The notes: a model not told the origin generated them from the sequence alone. A DNA stretch of 64,000 nucleotides from CAZRGV01 sp964599655 (GCA_964599655.1 CAZRGV010000002.1:62001-126000); one strand, 5' to 3'. Shown: positions 53,622 to 63,484, counted from the first letter of the stretch. Numbers and translations: made by a program.

Positions 53622-54763
53622 CACTCATCCTCCCTCACGACGACGACCGGCACGGTGAGCTGATGATTTGGAGACCATGCCATCCGGACACGATGTTCCG
53701 AGCCGTTGTTCAGATCGGAATTCGGTTCCAGACGAACCTCGAATGCGGCGCTTCTCGTGGAGCGAGAGGATTTGAGTGGCGTAACGCGGATCGGGCTTGA
53801 CTCGCTGAAATCCGTCTCGACGTGAAGGTTTTCCATGTCCTCGCGCGACACGACGAGGAATCGACCTTTCGCTTCACGATCGAAAGCCTTTACCCGGAGC
53901 ACAACTAGGGATGGAATGATCCATACCGGAGGATTGAAATGTGTGTACACGCGAATGTGTTTCACATGATCGCCGTTCCAGGGATCGATGACGTTGATCT
54001 CGTCTACCGAATGCCCAGAAGGTTGCGATGTCCCTCTGAAGGAAACGTTGTAGGTGTAGCTCCGAACCAATGTACCCGGTGTGGTATAAGGACTTTCCTT
54101 GACGTCCGACAATTCGGCCCGAAGGAACGAGGGTAAGTTTGTGAGGTGAGGAACCCTTTCCCTGGGGCCAGACTCCACAGTTTTAACGATGACTTCACGA
54201 GTTTCGTTGGGATCGAAATCCCCCAAGTAAGTTAAATCTCCATCCACTCGAAGGAGAAGTGGCGGATTCTGGCTTCCGATCAAGCGAAGCTGAAGATTCA
54301 CCTGGGGCGTAATAAGTGAGTCGGTGTTCAGGACGATTGGAATCGTTTTCTCCCCCACGGGAAAATACCTTGCCGTTATATCGACAAATCCGCGTCCGGC
54401 AGGTGGAATTCGGTCGGAACTCACCTTCGCTTCAATACACCCACACCCGGTGTCCACGGATACAATTCGAACGACACTTCCTCCTGGATTCGAGAACACG
54501 AATCTTGCCTTCGCATAGGATTTGCTGTGACTTGCCGGGCCTTTCCAGCTTACGAGATCCTCCTGGGGGATGATCCGACCTGGGGAGCGAGAGCCCACGT
54601 CCGAGAGAACGAGGATCCCAGACCCAGCGACCAGAACAAGGCCCGCTAGTATCACGAGTTTCGCATATCCATGTTTGCCATTTCCCCCTAAACGCCTACC
54701 TGGATCGTGGATCCTGGTGACAGGTAGGACGGCGATTTTGGAGATGTGGAATTCGACTTGCAT
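53621..54763 (-). CDS. DUF1573-like exported protein
   Basis: A 380-residue protein with one N-terminal membrane helix (KLVILAGLVLVAGSGILVLS). It is followed by an Ig-like domain typical of DUF1573: ARFVFSNPGGSVVRIVSVDT, GCGCIEAKVSSDRIPPAGRG and FVDITARYFPVGEKTIPIVL. The rest is beta-rich and repeats this type of fold. In planctomycetes such proteins pair with DUF1559 genes. The ATG at 54763 lacks a good ribosome-binding site. The frame is open to a TTG at 54901, so the start is uncertain. It begins the four-gene operon. Confidence 0.83.
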   Translation of the reverse strand: MQVEFHISKIAVLPVTRIHDPGRRLGGNGKHGYAKLVILAGLVLVAGSGILVLSDVGSRSPGRIIPQEDLVSWKGPASHSKSYAKARFVFSNPGGSVVRIVSVDTGCGCIEAKVSSDRIPPAGRGFVDITARYFPVGEKTIPIVLNTDSLITPQVNLQLRLIGSQNPPLLLRVDGDLTYLGDFDPNETREVIVKTVESGPRERVPHLTNLPSFLRAELSDVKESPYTTPGTLVRSYTYNVSFRGTSQPSGHSVDEINVIDPWNGDHVKHIRVYTHFNPPVWIIPSLVVLRVKAFDREAKGRFLVVSREDMENLHVETDFSESSPIRVTPLKSSRSTRSAAFEVRLEPNSDLNNGSEHRVRMAWSPNHQLTVPVVVVREDE

Positions 54764-55058
54764 TATGGAGGGGAAGTGGCTTTCGACGATTATTAATCCG
54801 CGACTATCGTGGTGCAAGAGTATTCCTTGAAAAAAATTTCTCTCGATCTCCCGTTCCCTTGGCTTGGTGACAAGATTATAAGATCTCTTGTTTTGGGCCA
54901 AGATCCAAGGAAAGGAACCAATCCGCGCGTTCCGAAGCCTCTGGGCACGTTGGACGGCACCCTGGGAATTGATTCACAATGGTGTTGATGCTGATCCACT
55001 CGGGCGATGGAAGATACAGCTCGTCTTTCAAGCAAGCCCGGAACGTGGGCACGCGACT

Positions 55059-56204
55059 CTAGATTTTCAGAAGCCTGGAGAGAAGCTGGTAGCATTCCTG
55101 GTTGCGGCTGACGATTCGTGAGAGTTCGTCGTACTCGTCGTCGAGCTGCTTGAGCTGGGCCAGGAGCTCGTTGTATTGCGCGCGGTTCTCGGTGAGGCGG
55201 GCACCGATCTCGGCGAGGGCCTGGGCCTTTTCTCGGAACTCGATGAGGACGCGGCCGTAGTCGAGCGCGTCCTGGCCCAGGGCGGTTCCCGTGCGGATGA
55301 GGCGGCGAGGGACGCCGGTGCCATCGGCCAGGGCCTGACCATCGGTCTCGGTCGCGTCTTCGGCGCTGGCTTCGGGATCGGCCTCGGTCGATTCGACCTC
55401 GGGCTCCGGGTCGGGCTCGGCCTGTCGCTTGGCGGCGAGGATTGGGTCGAGCAGGCGGCTGCAATCGTCCAGGGCCTTGCTCACGTTGAGCAGGCTGGGG
55501 GCGTCGCGGCCGAATCGCTGGTCGGTGTCCTCGTCGAAGGCCTTGAACGCCTGGAGGCAGGCCTTCACCTCGTCGACGATTTGGACGTAGAAGGCCTTGG
55601 GGGTCTGGGCCACGGCGTCGTCGAACTGCTTGGCGCGGAGTCGTCCGGCGGCGATCTTCGACTCGTTCTCGGGGTCTTTGCGAATCGCGTTCTCGGTCTC
55701 TCGCGACTCGTGATAGTTCAAGTAATTGTAGCGCTCGCCGTTGACGCTGCCGTGGGTCAAGGGGGTGGACCGGATGAGGAAGGGGAGCCCCTTGGCCGGT
55801 TCGTTGAGAAACAGGAAGGGGCCGACGCGAGAGTCGAGGTCGCCATCCTCGATCTCGGGATAGTAGGTTTCCCAGAACCGTTCCTGGATTCCCTTGAGCA
55901 CGGTCAGGCCGTCGCGGAGGCCGGCGAATCCGTGAAGGTGGATGAGGGCCTCGGTCAGCCAGGCGGCGATCTGGAGGTCCTTGGTCTTGGTCGAGAGGCA
56001 ATCGACGCAGAGATCGCGGACGCCTTCCCAGTCGGCGGTCTTGAGCTCGCGCTGCCAGGCCCCTTGCTTGAGGTCTTCGTCCGCGCGCCGGGTTTCGCGG
56101 ATGGCATCGTACTCGGGCTCGTACTTGAGCGACCGACCCGAGGGGTTGTCGCCTGGAATCGGCGAGAGGAGGGTGTCGATGTCGATGACCGGAGTGGTGG
56201 ACAT
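55059..56204 (-). CDS. tssA: T6SS protein TssA (ImpA N-terminal domain)
   Basis: A 381-residue TssA, the protein that guides sheath assembly from the baseplate. The ImpA N-terminal domain is clear: LLSPIPGDNPSGRSLKYEPE, then DWEGVRDLCVDCLSTKTKDL, QIAAWLTEALIHLHGFAGLR and GLTVLKGIQERFWETYYPEI. An acidic, low-complexity linker (EPDPEPEVESTEADPEASAE) leads to a helical C-terminal part ending with an arginine/leucine-rich coiled coil. It follows tagJ on the same strand, 173 bp downstream. Confidence 0.94.
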   Translation of the reverse strand: MSTTPVIDIDTLLSPIPGDNPSGRSLKYEPEYDAIRETRRADEDLKQGAWQRELKTADWEGVRDLCVDCLSTKTKDLQIAAWLTEALIHLHGFAGLRDGLTVLKGIQERFWETYYPEIEDGDLDSRVGPFLFLNEPAKGLPFLIRSTPLTHGSVNGERYNYLNYHESRETENAIRKDPENESKIAAGRLRAKQFDDAVAQTPKAFYVQIVDEVKACLQAFKAFDEDTDQRFGRDAPSLLNVSKALDDCSRLLDPILAAKRQAEPDPEPEVESTEADPEASAEDATETDGQALADGTGVPRRLIRTGTALGQDALDYGRVLIEFREKAQALAEIGARLTENRAQYNELLAQLKQLDDEYDELSRIVSRNQECYQLLSRLLKI

Positions 56205-56377
56205 GGTTCTGAACGCCGGCGGATCAAGGAATCAGGCATTGCTTGAGAACGGACCAACGGCTGGCGATCGTGCCTTGCGGTTCGATCGCCTGGCTGTTGG
56301 GACCGTTCGGTTTCTATTATCAACGATTTTGCGGAACGATCGAAGTCCTCGCCGCCGCGTTCCCGGTCGTTTGCCGC

Positions 56378-57199
56378 TTAATCGCTAGACTCGGGGACGC
56401 CGGTGGGGGCGTCGAACTGGATGTTGCCAAGCTGGAAGAGGGTGCGAGCGTCGTCGCCGACCAGGAACGTCTTCAAGCCGGCCCCTCGGATGATGCCGGC
56501 GCCGGCGTCTTGCCAGTCGGTCAGGCGGCCGAGTCGTGCCGCCTCGTCGGGATGGGTGTGCGAGCCTGGATAGAGGGCCGGCAGATAGACCTCGCCAAGC
56601 TGGCCGTCGAACGAGGCGAGCCGGGCTGGGGCCCAGAGCAGGTCTCGGAGCGACCTTGGGGGTGGCACCTCGAGATACTGGATCTGTTCCCAGGGGACCC
56701 AGCTATAGCCGGCAGGCGCATAGACCTCGAGGACCGGGGCCAGCAGGTCGTCGGCGTCCCGGAAGTCGTCAAAGCGGGTTTCGCCGACCTGACCGTGTCG
56801 GCTCGATCGTTGTTCGGCGGCGCGGTCGAGCCTGGCTCGAGCCTCGTTGGCGTTGCCGAGCCGGAGTTGCTCGATGGCTTCGAGGTGGAGGCTGACCTCG
56901 GCGGGTGGTTCGAGCAAGAATCGAGGCCGCAAGCCCTCGGAGAAGAGCCGGGCCCGCCGGGACTCTCCCTCGAGCAGGGTGCGATAGACCTGCAGACCGA
57001 CCATGGCCTTGGGGTCGCTGTCGAGATGGGCGATGGCTTCGAGCTGCCTTCCGGCGCGTTCGAGCTCGCCAGCGAAGCAAAGCAGCTCGAAGAGGAACGT
57101 CCGACGGGCCAGGTCGCTGGGCTGAGCCCGGACCTCGGCGGTGAGGGCCTCGAGGGCCGCCGAGAGTTTACCTTCGTCCAGAAGTTGCTTCGCCGACAT
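56378..57199 (-). CDS. tagJ: T6SS accessory protein TagJ (ImpE family)
   Basis: A 273-residue ImpE/TagJ protein. The N-terminal half is a TPR-like helical domain (MSAKQLLDEGKLSAALEALT, LFELLCFAGELERAGRQLEA). The C-terminal half is the ImpE domain with YIxxxW-type pattern: YAPAGYSWVPWEQIQYLEVP, RSLRDLLWAPARLAS and GEVYLPALYPGS. In other bacteria TagJ binds the TssB N-terminus and tunes sheath disassembly by ClpV. GGGAGG upstream of the ATG at 57199 was used to choose this start over a frame 17 codons longer. Confidence 0.93.
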   Translation of the reverse strand: MSAKQLLDEGKLSAALEALTAEVRAQPSDLARRTFLFELLCFAGELERAGRQLEAIAHLDSDPKAMVGLQVYRTLLEGESRRARLFSEGLRPRFLLEPPAEVSLHLEAIEQLRLGNANEARARLDRAAEQRSSRHGQVGETRFDDFRDADDLLAPVLEVYAPAGYSWVPWEQIQYLEVPPPRSLRDLLWAPARLASFDGQLGEVYLPALYPGSHTHPDEAARLGRLTDWQDAGAGIIRGAGLKTFLVGDDARTLFQLGNIQFDAPTGVPESSD

Positions 57200-57743
57200 G
57201 AATGCGCCTCCCTCGAAATCCCGCCGTGCCACGACGTTCGGTTGGTTCATGACTCATGATGGGGGAGTGGGCCTTCGGAAAAAAGAAAAAACCCTCGCCG
57301 ATCCGGTCACGGCCAACGGGTCCTTCGTATTCGGAATGAGGAGGGTGCCGGAATCGGCGGTCGGGGATCGTTTTGACTGGCCGTGGCGGTGATTGAGATC
57401 ATATAGTGAGGTAGGGTTTATCGGGTTGTGTCGGCCAAGGATTCTCTGGCGTCGAGCCTCGGATCGAGTCGCGCTGGAATCGCCCCGGTAGAATGGTTCC
57501 GGGCGAATCGATCCCAAGCACCGGCCACGCCTCGCGCCGGACCGCCCCGTTGCCGGGGTTTCTGGGAAACGATTGGCCGTTACGCGACCATTCCCAGTCC
57601 GCACCAGGGGCTGGTTGAGGGACAGAGCCGGGGCACACGGCACCCGCTCGACGGCGTGCTGGACCGCCGCTCGGCAACCAAAGGCGGCCGTTTGTTCCCA
57701 AGGGTTGGCGTTGGCGGTCGTCGGACCGGGTCGGAGAAGAGTG
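57200..57743. other. Divergent intergenic region between tagJ and the FHA gene
   Basis: These 544 bp should hold the promoters of tagJ-tssA and of the FHA gene. Frames are open in places but Pro/Arg/Ser-rich. A short AT-rich run at about 57400-57425 is the only local feature. Confidence 0.4.
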
Positions 57744-59195
57744 ATGACGCAGGTCTGCCCGAAGTGCAATGCGACCGTCGACGAGGGAAGCACGCAGTGT
57801 CCGGCCTGCGGCGAAGCGATCGACCCGTTTTTGACAATTCCGCCGCCTCGGTTCACACCCGCCGGGCCGGCTCCGTCTCCAGGACCGTTCTCGCCGCCGC
57901 CATCGCCACCACCCCGACTGAGGGAACGGCCTCCGGAACCGAGCCCGGAGCCGGAACCGGCGCCACCAACGGCGAAACCGCCCGCTCCCAAACGGAAACC
58001 GAAACCAGCCCCGCCACCGCCACCACCGCCACCACCTCGGCAAGCGGCTCCCGCGCCGGCGCCGGCTCCGCCGCCAGTCCCACCGCACGCGGCCCCGGCA
58101 CCCGCGCCCGCCTATTACTATCCGCCGCCACCGGGGCCCCCTGGGGCGTATCCCGCGCCACCAGGCCAGCCGGGCGTGGCACCGGGTAAGCTTCGACGTT
58201 GGTTGATCGGTATGCTGGGCGGCAGCGCCGAGGGGTCATCGGCACCGCAAATGCCGGCCGGATATCCTTACGCGCCACCGCCGCAGGGACCACCACCAGG
58301 CTATCCCTGGGCTCCTCCAGGCGGGACGGTGAATCAGCCGCAGCCGCAACCCCAGCCACCGTCGTCGCTGGCGCCGCAAAGGCCCCCTTACGGGGAGGGG
58401 AATCCGCCCCCGCTCTCGCCGTCGGCCTCGGGAATCGCGCCGTCTCCGGTGCCTTCGTCCGACGATGACGAGGGGAAAACCCGGATGATGAGCGGCGCGG
58501 ATCTGGCCCGCTTGAAGGTTCCCGCCAGCCTTTTGACCTTGCAGATCCTCGACGGCCAGGGGCAGTGGCATCCCTGGGCGACGATCGGCGCCGGCGGCCT
58601 GAAGGTCGGGCGAACCGAGAAAAGCGCGCAGTTCCCAGAGCTGAACAGCATGGCCGTCAAGCACATGCGGATCAGGCCGGACGGCGCGAAAATCGTTGTC
58701 GAAGACCTGGGTTCGGTCAACGGCGTCTACCTGAAGGTGACGAAGCCGGTCGCGCTCGAGGACGGTCAGCGGTTTCGGGTGGGCGGTCAGGTGATCGAGT
58801 TTCACCAGGCCGATCCGTTGCCGCCGAGCGCGCCGCTGGAATCGGAGGACGGGGAGATCTTCTGGAGCCGCGACCTCGACGCCGCAGCCTACCTCGATTT
58901 CATCCGGCTCGATGGCAAACCGGGCCTGAGATTCCCGATCACCAAGCCCGATGTGACGGTGCTCGGCCGGGAGCCTCGGCCTGGAAGGCCGGTCGACATC
59001 GCCTTGCCCAACGACGAGTGGGCCAGCGGCCAGCATGCCCAGATCCGTCGCGACGGCGATCGGTTCTGGCTCGAAGACCTCAACAGCCGCAACGGCACGT
59101 TCGTCCAAATTCGAGGCACCAGCACCATCGAGATGGGAGACGTGCTCCTGGTCGGCAAGGTCTTGCTCCGGGTCGTCGACGCCCTGGCTCGATAG
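57744..59195 (+). CDS. T6SS-associated FHA protein with zinc ribbon and long proline-rich linker
   Basis: A 483-residue cytoplasmic protein. It opens with a zinc ribbon (CPKC at residues 5-8 and CPAC at 19-22). About 200 residues of proline-rich linker follow, including runs of nine or more prolines. Two forkhead-associated domains come next: one from about residue 264 with GGLKVGRTEKS and LGSVNGVYLK, and one from about 385 with TVLGREPRPGRPV and LNSRNGTFVQI. FHA domains bind phosphothreonine. In T6SS loci they link Thr kinase signalling to firing. The large upstream kinase (25865-29491) is a conceivable but unproven partner. The ATG at 57744 has GGAGAAGAG before it. Confidence 0.92.
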   Translation: MTQVCPKCNATVDEGSTQCPACGEAIDPFLTIPPPRFTPAGPAPSPGPFSPPPSPPPRLRERPPEPSPEPEPAPPTAKPPAPKRKPKPAPPPPPPPPPRQAAPAPAPAPPPVPPHAAPAPAPAYYYPPPPGPPGAYPAPPGQPGVAPGKLRRWLIGMLGGSAEGSSAPQMPAGYPYAPPPQGPPPGYPWAPPGGTVNQPQPQPQPPSSLAPQRPPYGEGNPPPLSPSASGIAPSPVPSSDDDEGKTRMMSGADLARLKVPASLLTLQILDGQGQWHPWATIGAGGLKVGRTEKSAQFPELNSMAVKHMRIRPDGAKIVVEDLGSVNGVYLKVTKPVALEDGQRFRVGGQVIEFHQADPLPPSAPLESEDGEIFWSRDLDAAAYLDFIRLDGKPGLRFPITKPDVTVLGREPRPGRPVDIALPNDEWASGQHAQIRRDGDRFWLEDLNSRNGTFVQIRGTSTIEMGDVLLVGKVLLRVVDALAR

Positions 59196-59225
59196 GCCGG
59201 TCGGACAGGCCGAGACAAAGGGCAG

Positions 59226-59254
59226 GGGGGGCGAGCGGGTTGTGCTCGCCCCCC
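59226..59254. terminator. Bidirectional terminator between convergent T6SS genes
   Basis: GGGGGGCGAG (59226-59235) and CTCGCCCCCC (59245-59254) form a perfect 10-bp GC stem with a 9-base loop, midway between the stop of the FHA gene (59195) and the end of the convergent giant gene (59283). A T-rich stretch follows on the plus strand (about 59266-59276). Confidence 0.75.
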
Positions 59255-59282
59255 TGGCGTCTCGTCGTTGTTTCTCTTCGAG

Positions 59283-62200
59283 TCAGAACTGGGGAGGGGG
59301 CGCGGCTCCGCCGGGCGCGCCGGCGGGGGCTCCTGGCTCCGGCTTGGGACCTTTGGGAAGCTGGTTGATGACCACAGTCTGCTTGATCAGCCCCAGAACA
59401 CCCTCAGCGTTCACGGTCCAGGTGAGCGACTCGACCGGTTTGAGGATCTGGTAGACATACTCCCTGGACTCGCCCAGCGGGACCAGGTGAGAACTACGGT
59501 CGACCTGGAGGATCGCGTCGAACGGTTCGATCTGGACAAAAACCTCGGCGGGCGAGGTCACGGGGTCGTCTCGGAGATGCGCCACCCGGATGTGGATCCG
59601 GCCTCCCTCGAACCAGACGAGAGGCCGGATGTAGGGCTCGGGGTTGACTTTCTGGAAGGGGATTTCCACGTCCTTGCAGAGCGCCCGGCCGTTGCGGTCA
59701 TTCTCGGTGATCCGGATCTTCAACATCCGGACCGTCTTCTCGTCGGGGAAGTCGTGGGGCAGGACGTTGCCAACGACCGCCTCGCTGCTCTCACCGCCAT
59801 CGAGCGTCAAGCGGGCCGAGTCGGGCGGCAGGCCGTCCAGGCCGTGCGAGACGAAGAGCTGAAGCTTCTGATGCGACGTGTTGGTGATCTTCAGCTTGTA
59901 GTCGAGCGAGTTGACCGGATGGAGGTAACCTCGGTTCGGATGGATCTCGAACTGATCGGGGAAGCTGACCTTACCGATCCGACGGTTATTCAAGAGGATG
60001 TCGGCGGTGGTGTAGCGCTGCTTGATCTCGACCGTCACGAGGTCGGCGGCGGGCAGGACGGCCCCCTGGGGCGCCATGAAGAACTGGCCTCGGTAGAAGG
60101 CCACGGGCTTCAGGTCGAGGTCGACCCCGCGGTTGACCACGTCGAAGCCGAGGGTCGCCGGCTTGTCGGACGGAACCTGGATCAGGGACGGACTGCCGAC
60201 GTTGCCAGCCACGTCGGGGGCGCGGATGGTCATCTCGAGCGGGGAGCTGGGATCGTGAGCCAGGAAGACGGCGGCGAGGCCTCCGGGGAGGTCCCCTTGC
60301 CGCTCAATGCGGACCTGAGCCAGGTCCGGCCCCTGGCTGGCGATTTCGAGCCGGGCGGCGGCCCTCGCGTTCGCCAGGTCGAGAACCGCTCGCAGATCGT
60401 CGCCGGAGGTCAAGGCGGCCTCGCCCAGCAAGGAACGGGCTTCGCGTGTGGCCAGATCGTCGCAGAGCCGTCGAGCCTGCCAGACGATCCAGGCGCGACG
60501 TTCCTGCTCGTCGCGGCGACGGACCGGGTCGTTGGCCAGCCGTCGGAGATCGACGGCCGGCAAGATCCTGGCGGCGCGATCGGCGGCGAGCACCTGCTCG
60601 TCCCAGGCGCCGGGCGATCCGGAACGGTCCCGGGCCAGGTCCAGCAAGCGGCTGCGGTACCGCTGGATCATGCCGGAAACCTCGCTCATCCGCTCCAGGG
60701 CAGTCGCCGCGTTGTTCTTCCAGTCCGACCGGGCCCGGTCGATTTGCTGCTCGAGCGCGGTCACGTCCTGGCCGGCGGTCTTGAGCAAGCCGGCCTCGAT
60801 CTGGGCCAGGCCGATGGCCTGATTCCAGAAGGCGGGATCGAATTCGGGTTCGGGCATCTCGCCGAGGTCGCCGCTCTCCGACGCCAGCGAGGGGCTCAGG
60901 GCCTCGTCGCCCACATGATCGAAGAGCTTCTGACGGGTCGCTGGCGCGATCATTGGTACATAAAGCAAGGCATCGACTTCTCGCCAGTCGTCGATCGTGA
61001 CCGCTCGCTCGGCGATCTGCTGGAAATTGTCCTCGAACTTCTGGAAGCGTGTGCGCAAGGTGTCGGAAAGTTTGCGGCGACTCTCGAGGAGCGAAGGGTC
61101 CTTGGCGGGATCGGCAAGGACCAGCTCGGCCAGCCCGGCGGCGCTCTCGAGCAGGGCGAGGAACTCGCTCTCGACACCGTTGCGACGTCGGGCCATCCAG
61201 TCGCCGTAATAGGGCAGTTTCTCCTGCAACTCGTCGAGCAGTTCGAGATCCTCGGCGCAGGCGACGGCGAGTGCAAGTGCCCGCCGGTAAAGGTCCTCAG
61301 CGTCGTTGAACGATTTCTTACAGCCATCGAGCGTGGTTTTCTCGGCGGCGAAGAGCCGGTCCTGGGCCTCTCGACGGACCTGATCGCCCTGTTCGACGAG
61401 GGGACGAATCCAGGAAAGAACGCGCTCGTCCCGGGCGACCGCCTGCTCGGCCAGTTTGCGGACCCGGAACGCCTGGTCGACCAGGGCGATCCGGAGATCC
61501 TTGAGGTTGGACGACTCGCCTCCGAGCCGTGCAAAGGTGGCGTACCAGACCGGCACCTGCCCCTCGACGAAGAGCGGCACGCCCGAGGCGGCGGCCCCTC
61601 CGGTGACGACGTCGAGCGGATCGGCGGCGGGGGCGGCCTCCGCCGGAGCGGCGGGGGCGGGCGCCTTCTGGCTCTTGGCCTGACCGTTGCCGTTGCTCTT
61701 GGCCTTGGCCTTGGCCGGTTCGTCCTTCGCGGGCTCCGCCTTGGCGGGTTCGGTCGGCGACGGCTCGGGCTTGGCCGGTTCATCCCTCGAGGGCGAGGGA
61801 GACTCTTTCCTGTCGGCGTTCTGGATCAGGCGAGGAATGACGGCCTCGAAGGTGTCGGGATCGACCGGCAGCGAGCCCGCCACGTGGACGGATCGAGCCA
61901 TGGCCAGCGACTGCGGCCTCGACAACGGCAGGCCGAGCCTCTGGTTGTTGACCTCGCCTCGGAATCGTTCAGCCTCCTTGAGGGCTCTCGAGGCGGCGGC
62001 CCAGTCGCCGGTCCTCGCGAATCGTTCGGCCCCAAGAAGGCTCCACTGGTAGTGCCGCCAGGGGGTCGAGGCATGTCGGCGAGGGTGGGGGCTGGCCTGG
62101 TCGAGCTTCTGTCGCTCGAGCCATTCGGCCTGGATCGCTTCGCGAACGGCCTTGGCGGTCTTGGCCAGGTCGGCCGTTCTGGTCTCGCCGTTGCGGCCTC

Positions 62201-63086
62201 GGGATCTCGGCAGCCAGACGCGAAGGTTCCGCTGGCCCAGGAGCATCGGTGTCTGGATCGCTCCGCCTCGGTTCTGTCGCACCCACTGGGCCACCCTGGG
62301 GGCCACGTAATCGTGCAGTTGGGAGACCGTGAGACTGCCGAACGAGCCGGCCTGGCCGTCGAGCGCCTGAGCCACGTAGTAGGCGAAGACCGAGTGGCCC
62401 GCCGTCTCGTCGGTCCAGCTCTTCTGGCCAGGGGCGCAGGAGGTCAGCACGGCGAGTCGGCTGTCATCGCCGACAAGCTCTTTGAGGCGGGCGACCAGGC
62501 CGTCGCCGAAAACGCCGAGTTCCCGCTCGCTGCTGACCTGGTCGGCGTCGAGAATCAACAGTTTGGGGGTGGACTTCCCCGTTTCTCGCAAGAGCCGAAG
62601 GACATCCTCAATCGGAATCTGGACCAGTTCGTTGGCCAGGGAGTCGCCCGAGGCCAGCAGGTAGGCGTGGGTGCCACGGTCGTCGGACCAGGTCGCGCCA
62701 ACGGCCGACAGATAGATGATGGCGGGCTGACCGGTCTTGCGGCCCAGGTATTCCTTCAAGACACGCTCGAACCGAGCCAGACCGGTTTCCGCCGTGGCCC
62801 TGGGAACCGCGCCTTTGCTGATCAGCCGAGCGTCCCGCGAGGCGAAGAGACCGGCCTGGGAAAGCGTTTCGGGGGGTGTCAGCGCGTCGGCCAGAACGGC
62901 GGCGGGCCTCGAGGGCGCGGCCAGCATTCTCGAGACGATGAGCCAGACGAGCAGCACCGTCGAAATGACGGCCGCGGTTCCATTCAGGACCAGTCTCGAG
63001 AGTTCCGGCTTCGAGAGGCTCGCGAGCCGAAGCGTCGAGGAGGCCGCGGAGCCGGCCTTGCCGGAAAGCGTCGTGGATCTCGACAT
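59283..63086 (-). CDS. Giant membrane-anchored caspase-fold-like protein of the T6SS locus
   Basis: A 1267-residue protein. A cytoplasmic basic leader and one membrane helix (about residues 36-56) are followed by a caspase-like domain (about 118-300). The fold's core strands are recognisable (PAIIYLSAVGA; PKLLILDADQV; RLAVLTSCAPGQKSW; GHSVFAYYVAQALDG). At the usual His position there is S127-A-V-G, and at the Cys position D180-A-D182, so the standard dyad is absent, although C217 lies nearby. Next come a Lys/Ala/Pro-rich linker (near 61650-61800), a helical region and a beta-rich C-terminus (Ig-like, about 1000-1240). Its place between tssA/tagJ/FHA and tssK suggests a T6SS envelope or regulatory part. 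AAGGAAAAG precedes the ATG at 63086. Confidence 0.82.
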   Translation of the reverse strand: MSRSTTLSGKAGSAASSTLRLASLSKPELSRLVLNGTAAVISTVLLVWLIVSRMLAAPSRPAAVLADALTPPETLSQAGLFASRDARLISKGAVPRATAETGLARFERVLKEYLGRKTGQPAIIYLSAVGATWSDDRGTHAYLLASGDSLANELVQIPIEDVLRLLRETGKSTPKLLILDADQVSSERELGVFGDGLVARLKELVGDDSRLAVLTSCAPGQKSWTDETAGHSVFAYYVAQALDGQAGSFGSLTVSQLHDYVAPRVAQWVRQNRGGAIQTPMLLGQRNLRVWLPRSRGRNGETRTADLAKTAKAVREAIQAEWLERQKLDQASPHPRRHASTPWRHYQWSLLGAERFARTGDWAAASRALKEAERFRGEVNNQRLGLPLSRPQSLAMARSVHVAGSLPVDPDTFEAVIPRLIQNADRKESPSPSRDEPAKPEPSPTEPAKAEPAKDEPAKAKAKSNGNGQAKSQKAPAPAAPAEAAPAADPLDVVTGGAAASGVPLFVEGQVPVWYATFARLGGESSNLKDLRIALVDQAFRVRKLAEQAVARDERVLSWIRPLVEQGDQVRREAQDRLFAAEKTTLDGCKKSFNDAEDLYRRALALAVACAEDLELLDELQEKLPYYGDWMARRRNGVESEFLALLESAAGLAELVLADPAKDPSLLESRRKLSDTLRTRFQKFEDNFQQIAERAVTIDDWREVDALLYVPMIAPATRQKLFDHVGDEALSPSLASESGDLGEMPEPEFDPAFWNQAIGLAQIEAGLLKTAGQDVTALEQQIDRARSDWKNNAATALERMSEVSGMIQRYRSRLLDLARDRSGSPGAWDEQVLAADRAARILPAVDLRRLANDPVRRRDEQERRAWIVWQARRLCDDLATREARSLLGEAALTSGDDLRAVLDLANARAAARLEIASQGPDLAQVRIERQGDLPGGLAAVFLAHDPSSPLEMTIRAPDVAGNVGSPSLIQVPSDKPATLGFDVVNRGVDLDLKPVAFYRGQFFMAPQGAVLPAADLVTVEIKQRYTTADILLNNRRIGKVSFPDQFEIHPNRGYLHPVNSLDYKLKITNTSHQKLQLFVSHGLDGLPPDSARLTLDGGESSEAVVGNVLPHDFPDEKTVRMLKIRITENDRNGRALCKDVEIPFQKVNPEPYIRPLVWFEGGRIHIRVAHLRDDPVTSPAEVFVQIEPFDAILQVDRSSHLVPLGESREYVYQILKPVESLTWTVNAEGVLGLIKQTVVINQLPKGPKPEPGAPAGAPGGAAPPPQF

Positions 63087-63484
63087 GGCAGGCTTTTCCT
63101 TCGCGCGGAGCGCGGCTTGCGAAATCCATCGGGGCAAAGCGAGTCAACCTGGCCCGGACCGACCAACTCAGAACGACCACGTCACCGGAGGCGGATCATC
63201 GATCCGAAGCAACGCTCGAATCGCAACGGTCATTTTAGAACGACGAAGCCAACCCCGATACCAGATACGATCCCTCGACGAAGTTGTCCCCAAGGGCAGC
63301 CGGGCCTTTCGGCGGGGTTGTCCGCTCGGATATGCTTGCAGCGGGTGCCAGATCGCTCCGAAGGCCAGGCGTCACGAGCGGGCCAAAGCCATGCCGGCTT
63401 CGTGATGGGATTGATTCGAATTCGCCCGGTGATTCCGGGCCAGTCACGAGCCCTGCTCCGCCGGGGCCGGTCGGGAGGAGGAAA
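63087..63484. other. Divergent intergenic region upstream of tssK
   Basis: These 398 bp separate the giant gene from tssK and must contain both promoters. No convincing promoter, repeat or RNA element was identified. Confidence 0.4.
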
